A stretch of DNA of 64,000 nucleotides from Imbricaverruca yamaguchii. Lineage: Eukaryota; Arthropoda; Thecostraca; Neoverrucidae. The DNA is taken from positions 1-64,000 of the forward strand of contig JAOTOL010000443.1 in NCBI GenBank assembly GCA_034440575.1, in the 5' to 3' direction. The notes under the pieces are model-generated. The model was not told the DNA's origin and did no database searches. It saw nothing but the letters and a program-made list of their open reading frames with translations. Made by a program: the position numbers and the translations under genes. Of the stretch, positions 57,866-64,000 are shown one piece after another. Each line of letters starts with the position of its first letter. The first letter of the stretch is position 1.

Positions 57866-60710
57866 ATGGGATGCCCTTAAGCCCAAATAATCAAATAATC
57901 CAGCCTAAGTATATGATATAGCATATAGTATCAGCTTATAGCATGGGTAATTTTCTCCATCCTGAATACAGCTCTTCCTCAATTATGAATTGCATAGCAA
58001 ATGACAAATGAATGGTCATAAGTACCTTCATCCTTGGCTCAAAATAGTCTGAAATACATAAAAATTAAATTAAACTAATTCCATGGCAAATTTTTACATC
58101 CTACTGTGCCAGTTTTGACATCTCCCACCTAATAAAGAACCATTATTTTAACCCTGTGTAATCCAGGTGGGGATATATGTACCTACCTAGGTACCAGTAT
58201 TTTGATAGGCATGGGCAAGCCTGAAGATGAGTGGGAGGAGAGACTGGAACCAGATAATTTTCCTCAAAAGTGTAAACATTAACATTTTGAATATGAATGT
58301 TTAGCATGAAAATGGTGATTTTATCTTGCATTTTTTGTGTGAAAATCCACAACATAAAAGTATGCTATTTACAAAGATGGGAACTGTGACTGTGATGTGT
58401 TTCTATCTTGTTGGAAACATGGATGTCCACAGCCATTTCATATTATCATTAAGTCAGGATAATTTTCTAGCTGGCTGCAGCATGCTGAAGGTTTCAGGGC
58501 ATTTGGCAAATTTGTGCCATGTAGCTTTTGAATACTTGGAATTTGTTTTCCCAGCACAATGTTCATGTATGTGATCAACATGATGTGGTTACTCATTTTC
58601 TCTGTAAATGCATACTTTTCAGTTGGCTGGGAAAATATCACCAAAAGTGGGCTTGGAAATGGGTAATGTAGCAGAAAAATATTGGGAAAAGGAAAAGTGT
58701 AGCACTGCCTTACCAGCTAACATCCCATGAAAAAATAATTTTAAGAAAAATGCCACAATTCTATAAATTTTTGCTCTAAAACTTTACATGAAAAACCAAC
58801 TCTAATGTAATGTTTCATAAGCTTTTTCCAGGTTTAAAAAAAAAATAATTTAATAAATTCAGTAACCTAACCAAGCCCAACATCATAGGCAAACCTAGCC
58901 ACTTTGCTCCTCAGGTAAAATGTATGCAAAATTTGTCTTGTAAGCTACCTGCACCTCTAGGCAGCTGATTGTGTCTGTCTACCCTGACTGATAATTTATT
59001 ATGTGGCCTGCTTTATGCACAATGCATATTTCCCTGCAAGTAAGCTCATTACAATTCTACAACATGCCTGGCATTCCATGTAAAGATCAACCTGAATGCA
59101 TGTGTACCTTGTTGCATGCATAGTTAATTAAATAAATAAAATTGATAGCATATAGCAAACTCATCCCCACAATTTGTCATTTGTTGGCAGTCCCTTTCTA
59201 CAATACCTCCATGAACATCATCAATATATTGGATTAATTAGAGCAGGAATCTTACACACTTTTTCATCACAACACTGCTTGAAGGTATGCTGTGACATCT
59301 GCTGAATTATCACAATACACATGTGCATTTCAACTGCATCTCTATGCATTTGGCCATATATTTTACCAATCATGTGATGTGAGATGTGCAATACTCACAA
59401 ATTAAAATGTTTTAATTCTTGTTTTAATTCCTTTTTATTATGTCATTTCTGATTAGTTGTCACAGGTAACACATCAAGATCAAACATGCAACATTCACAT
59501 GTTTCTCAGGTAACATCACCAGAATGATTCATAGCAGAGTTCATGTTCATAAGATGCTTCTACAATATAAGATCGAGTTTTCTCCACAAGCTGAGGCTGC
59601 TGGAACTGCCACAAATGGCATGCAGCACAGCCATACATAGCAGATTCTGGTCCAGTCATTTTGTATGTTCCTGATGAAAGATAGTTGGTGGATGGCTTCA
59701 TGGTACCATATTGGCAGAATGTAGGAACTAGGCTGGGCAGGGAAAATTCTGAAAGCAGAATGGTAAATTTAGGAGATATCCTACTTGATAGTATGTACCA
59801 CAGCAGCTGGGTAACCAGGGCTTGAAGGAAGGGATAGTATTAACAACAATATATAGTGATGGCAAGGTGCCACTTTCACCAAAAAACAACCTAGAATGTA
59901 GAACAAAGATCACATGAAGCATACCACAGGCAATATATAAACCACAAATAGAGCATAACACTTCCAATAAATGCAATATGTATCATACAAATATGATGCT
60001 CTTCAGACCAACTGTTCCAATATGTAATATACACATTAACTGACATGAGAGAGCATGCCTTTTTACTGCAAGAGTGAGAACCAACCTGTCTGAGTCTTTC
60101 TTGTCATAGCCAAGAGGTGAAACATAGTGTTTGTCAGGGCATACATACACTGTGTCTGGACTTTCTGGAGGGGTGAGGGGGGAGCAAACACTAATGGAGT
60201 GTTCAATATTACCTTTAAAAAATGCTTGGTTCTGTTTACTTTTCAGACATGGTTGAGAAGTACTGAACCATGCCACATTGCCTCAGACAACGATTTTATA
60301 TTAAAAATGTATGTACTTAAATGGGTAACTTTCCTAGTGCATGCTAGAGGATAGGAGCATGCAAGATGGATCCAGTTTTGCTTAGCAGTAGATATTGCAT
60401 CCCAAAATTGCTCATTGATATTTGTCTTTATTCACACATATAAAGAGTGTCTTCCTTGAACCAAATTGAAAAGGTGCAATTAGTATTTGGAATGTAGGGT
60501 CACATTGACTGCATCAGTCTTGCAGCTGCAATTGGGATTCAATGTTGTATGTGCCCCAAATTGTACATGCATTCCTGGCATTTTACTTTTCTCTCATCCC
60601 TGGCATTTGTTATGCAAAATGAACTTCAGAACACTGGTGTCATTGGTCAAATGTGCATCACATCTCTTCTGATGAATCTCAATTTATGCCCCTGCTTCAT
60701 TTCCTCTTCT
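57866..60710. other. AT-rich, CpG-depleted stretch upstream of SUGP1
   Basis: CpG is almost absent for about 2.8 kb while TG and CA are common, unlike the rest of the window. No exon or repeat was recognised apart from a partial GGGCGC-tail at 57,866-57,902. Confidence 0.65.
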
Positions 60711-60833
60711 AAGATTTCAATAGCGTCAATAGCCGCGGCTGAACAACTTATCAGCCGTCTGGTCGTGCATATCAAGCTGGTGCCAGCTGGCGTGCCGCCG
60801 GCACGTCAAATATATGTCGCAGAGATAGGGTGA
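60711..60833 (+). other. Possible SUGP1 5' UTR exon
   Basis: A CpG-containing segment (GCGTCAATAGCCGCGGCTGA and so on) interrupts the CpG-poor region and ends in GG|GTGAGA, a plausible donor. Because SUGP1 translation starts in the exon at 61,575, this would be untranslated. It is a weak call made from composition and splice site only. Confidence 0.3.
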
Positions 60834-61488
60834 GATGTGAGCAATGTTTGTTCATAACCAGCATTAGCTCTTGCACGATGGGATCTTTTTGGGGTGTTCA
60901 TTATCTGCCAGCAGTCTATATCTGAACTTAAATGCTTGATGTGAAGTTTATTATGTGCAGATAAACAGCACAAAAAACATTTCACTACATGTTGAATCTC
61001 ACCCAAGTTTATGAATTTCGGACACTGTTATAGGATATGCTGAACACCTAACAACCGAGAGTGCCCATCGCATATCAAACTTTAATGCAATAATGATAAT
61101 TAAACCATACACAAGTGCTTTTAGGGATTTCGATTGGGAGGGGGAAGTAAAATGTTGAGCATTCTAACAATGTTTTTCTTCACATCCAGCTCTCTGAATA
61201 TCCGTGTGTCTACACTGCAAGTGCCTTACTACCTCTTGCCTGGCATTTGTGCTATGTATGCATCTATCATTTGTGCTATGGGTGCATCTCAATTGTGGTT
61301 TGTATTTATATTTTCAATATAACATCCTAGCTAGCATGAATGCTGAATAACCAGGAATATTGCTGATGTTTCATTGTACTGAATGACTAGAAAGGACACA
61401 GGTTTACCATCACTAATATTTTTTCTTGAAGCTTCTCAACTGGCCTTGTCCTTCAGCGATTGTGACCAGGCACTTGAGGGTGATGGAT

Positions 61489-61545
61489 GTTATGGGCGCT
61501 GTATGACCGAAGCAGTCGAAGCGCCCCTAAGCCCAAATAACTAAC
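61489..61545 (+). repeat. GGGCGC-hairpin tail repeat
   Basis: GTTATGGGCGCTGTATGACC...GAAGCGCCCCTAAGCCCAAATAACTAAC. It ends about 30 bases before the SUGP1 acceptor at 61,574. Confidence 0.85.
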
Positions 61546-61574
61546 AGAGTGTGATGGATGTTGATTGCCCGCAG

Positions 61575-61869
61575 GCGCTGGTGGCGCGCCGTGACCTGAC
61601 GTGCGACTCGGTGTCGACCGACCGTCCTTGGCCGACATGGCGCTGCGCTCAAATCCGGCCACAAAGCTGGCAGAGATGAGCCGCCAACAGCGCGTGATCG
61701 AGGAGAAAAAGCGCGAAATCGAAGCCAAACAGCGTGCCGCCAGCTCCGACCCGTCGGCGGCCGTTCCGGTCGCCAGCAGATCAACGGAGGAAGAGAAACA
61801 GCCGGCTTTCAGCCTGAGCCCTGCGACCAGCTCGCGCAGGCTGTTCGAGGCACACAAACAGACGTACGG
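61575..61869 (+). CDS. SUGP1: SUGP1 exon 1 (start codon exon)
   Basis: Coding from 61,637. After the basic coiled stretch come PSAAVPVASRSTEEEKQPAF and SSRRLFEAHKQTYG. The precise donor is uncertain; 61,869 and 61,863 both suit the phase of exon 2. If unspliced, the frame would end at 61,879. Confidence 0.7.
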
Positions 61870-62860
61870 GTCGGCTTAGGTCGGGCTCCGTCTGGTCGGG
61901 TCCAGTCAAATATAGGTCGGGGTGGCTGAATGCTGTTAAATGTGTTCATTCTATTAGCTATGTCGCTGTTAAATCCTATTCCAGTGTAGTAAATCGTGTA
62001 GGTTTTGTGGAGCTCACACCACACGACAATGTCGTGGATGTGTCCGAGTATGTGGAGTTCACGCCACACAATGTCGTGGATGTGTCCGAGTATGTGGAGT
62101 TCACGCCACACAATGTCGTGGATGTGTCCGAGTATGTGGAGCTCACACCACACGACAATGTCGTGGATGTGTCCGAGTATGTGGAGCTCACACCACACGA
62201 CAATGTCGTGGATGTGTCCATGTATGTGGAGCTCACACCACACGACAATGTCGTGGATGTGTCCGAGTATGTGGAGCTCACACCACACAACAATGTCGTG
62301 GATGTGTCCGAGTATGTGGATCTCACATTACACGACAATGTCGTGGATGTGTCCGAGTATGTGGAGCTCACACCACACAACAGTACCATATGGATGTGTC
62401 CTAGTATGTGGAGCTCACACCACACAATAATACCATATGGATGTGTCCTAGTATGTGGAGCTCACACCACACGACGATGTCGCGGATGTATCCGAGTATG
62501 TGAAGCTCGCACCACACGACAATGGTATGTCGATGTGCTAGGCTGAAGGCGCACCGGGATGCTATTCGGCGCTCATGTGAAAGATACACTGATGCAGGTG
62601 ATATATTTATACCCGGTATGCCTGTAAGCTACGCACCAGTTTCACTTCCACAGTATCTCTGTCTCAAGTGTTGTTGTGGAGGCTCATTTGTTACCATGAT
62701 GCTGATAGAGCATGGTCCCTCATCCAGATTTAATGTTTCAGTTTCCGTGTGGGAGTGCCAAAGGCGGCAAGTTCAGAGCAGTCTCCTGCCACGCTACCTG
62801 CGAACGCATTCGAGAATGACGGCAGCTTTATTGAGATGTTCCGGCAGTTGCAACAGAAAC
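61575..62860 (+). CDS. SUGP1: SURP and G-patch domain protein 1 (splicing factor 4), N-terminus
   Basis: Two exons are visible; the rest lies beyond the window. Exon 1 (acceptor CCCGCAG at 61,574) has an in-frame TGA at 61,592, so translation starts at ATG 61,637 (GACATGG context): AEMSRQQRVIEEKKREIEAK resembles the EELIAQKKREIEAK coiled start of human SUGP1. A donor at 61,869|GTCGGC (or 61,863) avoids the TAG at 61,877 and leaves phase 2. Exon 2 (62,742-62,860) is in matching phase and ends NAFENDGSFIEMFRQLQQK, the conserved ANDGSF motif of SUGP1, before donor GTGAGC. SUGP1 is a nuclear spliceosome factor acting with SF3B1 at branch-site recognition. SURP and G-patch domains are not in the window. 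Confidence 0.8.
61870..62741 (+). other. SUGP1 intron 1
   Basis: 872 bases, most of which are the 45-bp minisatellite at 62,005-62,520. Confidence 0.65.
62005..62520 (+). repeat. 45-bp minisatellite in SUGP1 intron 1
   Basis: About 11.5 copies of GTGGAGCTCACACCACACGA-CAATGTCGTGGATGTGTCCGAGTAT. Two copies are 42 bp, lacking three bases, so one frame (ELTPHDNVVDVSEYV repeats) stays open for the first eight copies. After about 62,380 the units lose phase (ACAGTACCATATGGATG variants). Confidence 0.93.
62742..62860 (+). CDS. SUGP1: SUGP1 exon 2
   Basis: The acceptor ATGTTTCAG ends at 62,741 and the donor GTGAGC starts at 62,861. It encodes FRVGVPKAASSEQSPATLPA then NAFENDGSFIEMFRQLQQK and ends in phase 1. 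Confidence 0.85.
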
Positions 62861-63690
62861 GTGAGCTACTTTCATTTCTGGTCTGATCAGTTTTCGTTAA
62901 AAAACATTTGGCATGAATATCTTTCAATGCTGATAAGCATGGCTGCAAAACATAACAGCATAACATAAGTCAACGAGAGAAAGAAAACGGAATCACGTAA
63001 GAGTACAGTATGGTGGTACTTAGGCAGGTGGCAATATATACAGTTGCGATTTATATAGGATACATTCGCAAGTTGTGAAGCTGAAGAAAACGCTCCAGCA
63101 TTTTTTTAAATACATTAATATTTAGAGTTTACACCGAGAAGTTTTACTACGGAGTGCATATAACTTTTTAAACAGTGAGATGCTCGCTCAGGTGCGCTAT
63201 TTCTCTTCCTATTCGAAATGATGCATTGTTTAGTTCACAATATGACCTTGGACTATTATACAATATATTGTAATATATGTTTTTACCTGCTGGGTCCCAC
63301 CCTTCTCGAGCGGCATGTACTGATTGCCTACAGCCAACTTACCTGTAAGCGCAGACGCCACTTTGGACGTGCTTCTATCTTCCTTATGAATGTGCTAAGG
63401 GTCGGTCCTCGATGGCTGAATTGACTCGTCTGCTTCCTATCATAAATCAATTTTTACGTCATGTTTGCTCCCCATTAATGCGATTTTGAATTCGTGGCAA
63501 AACGAGGATCGCCGCACGTCAGTACCCCCTACTTCGATCCCGTCACATGCAATTGCCACGTCGACTGACTTCCGTGTACACCTTATTGTTTCACGGACTA
63601 TGTTATGAGCGCTGCTTAGCCGATGCAGTCGATGCGCCTCTAAACTCCACTAACCAACCAACCACTTCTCGAGTACTAGCCCCTGGTAAC
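62861..63690 (+). other. SUGP1 intron 2, visible part
   Basis: AT-rich sequence with one GGGCGC-tail copy (63,602-63,665). No further SUGP1 exon was identified. Confidence 0.5.
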
Positions 63691-64000
63691 TGGAGGGGGT
63701 CTCATGTTCACCCACTCGGCGTTTAGTTTCAAGCGGTCACAATACTTGCAGCCATCGGGGAAGCGGCTGTCGTGGTCATTCACCAGGTGGAGCAGGAATG
63801 CTACCGGTCCTTGTTCTCGGTGAGGGCGAGGTTAAAGTCCTGCACGAGGGCGACACCCCGCTCGGCGAAGTCGTTGACGACTCAGAGCCGGTGGGGTCAA
63901 CGAGCGGCGGCGAGTGCCGGGTACTCGTCAAGGAAGGAGGCGTCCGTCCCGACGAGTCCCGGGTGCTCGTCAAGGAAGGAGGCGTCCGTCCCGACCAGTG
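63690..64000 (-). pseudogene. Degenerate - strand reading frame at the window edge
   Basis: On the - strand LVGTDASFLDEHPG is followed by GTDASFLDEYPALAAAR (a 42-bp tandem duplication at about 63,915-64,000), then VVNDFAERGVALVQDFNLAL, TENKDR and, after a frameshift, FLLHLVNDHDSRFPDGCKYC and LKLNAEWVNMRPPP. Stops and a frameshift interrupt it. Family unknown; a decayed transposon protein is my best guess. It could also be a true gene whose + strand frame is used (VLVKEGGVRPDESR). Confidence 0.4.

Overview
The window is nuclear DNA of an animal, most likely an arthropod and perhaps a crustacean. Three genes with spliceosomal introns (GT..AG), all on the + strand, sit in about 60 kb of transposon and tandem-repeat DNA. 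There are no operons, bacterial-type gene clusters or CRISPR arrays. The arthropod suggestion rests mainly on the muscle protein 20/transgelin-like protein, whose exons resemble insect Mp20 more than vertebrate transgelin. The species cannot be named from the sequence.

Layout. 1-885: remnant of a CR1/L2-like LINE reverse transcriptase on the - strand. 1,103-13,725: seven exons of PRPF38B, a splicing factor; all splice phases agree and give about 408 residues. Its introns hold a SINE pair in opposite orientations, a near-perfect 22-nt hairpin and many minisatellites. 13.7-34.6 kb: mostly repeats, including degenerate arrays with a period of about 20 bp, a 28-bp minisatellite, a long inverted repeat, a 15-bp array of about 1.1 kb, an RNase-H LINE cut by a TTAA-flanked MITE, a hAT-like MITE with a perfect 8-bp target duplication, and TA repeats. 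34,671-44,765: three exons of a calponin-homology gene (Mp20/transgelin type). Its last intron contains a 3.4-kb array of a 10-bp unit that stops about 22 nt before the final splice acceptor. 45-57 kb: a 34-bp minisatellite, a 370-bp tandem duplication, a LINE 3' end, two large copies of the ~20-bp-period element, and a ~170-bp repeat with AGGTCA palindromes. 57.9-60.7 kb: AT-rich, strongly CpG-poor DNA. 61.6-62.9 kb: the first two coding exons of SUGP1, another splicing factor, whose body lies beyond the window. The right edge holds a degenerate - strand reading frame.

Two of the three genes encode pre-mRNA splicing factors and the third a muscle actin-binding protein. Nothing in the sequence shows that they are co-regulated. 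Most long open frames in the window are side effects of tandem repeats, not genes. The most original observation is a family of long repeats (five loci, both orientations) whose bodies are degenerate ~20-bp-period arrays, yet share ordered landmarks and a CAGTGGCGTAC terminus. They therefore look like copies of one unusual mobile element rather than independent satellites.
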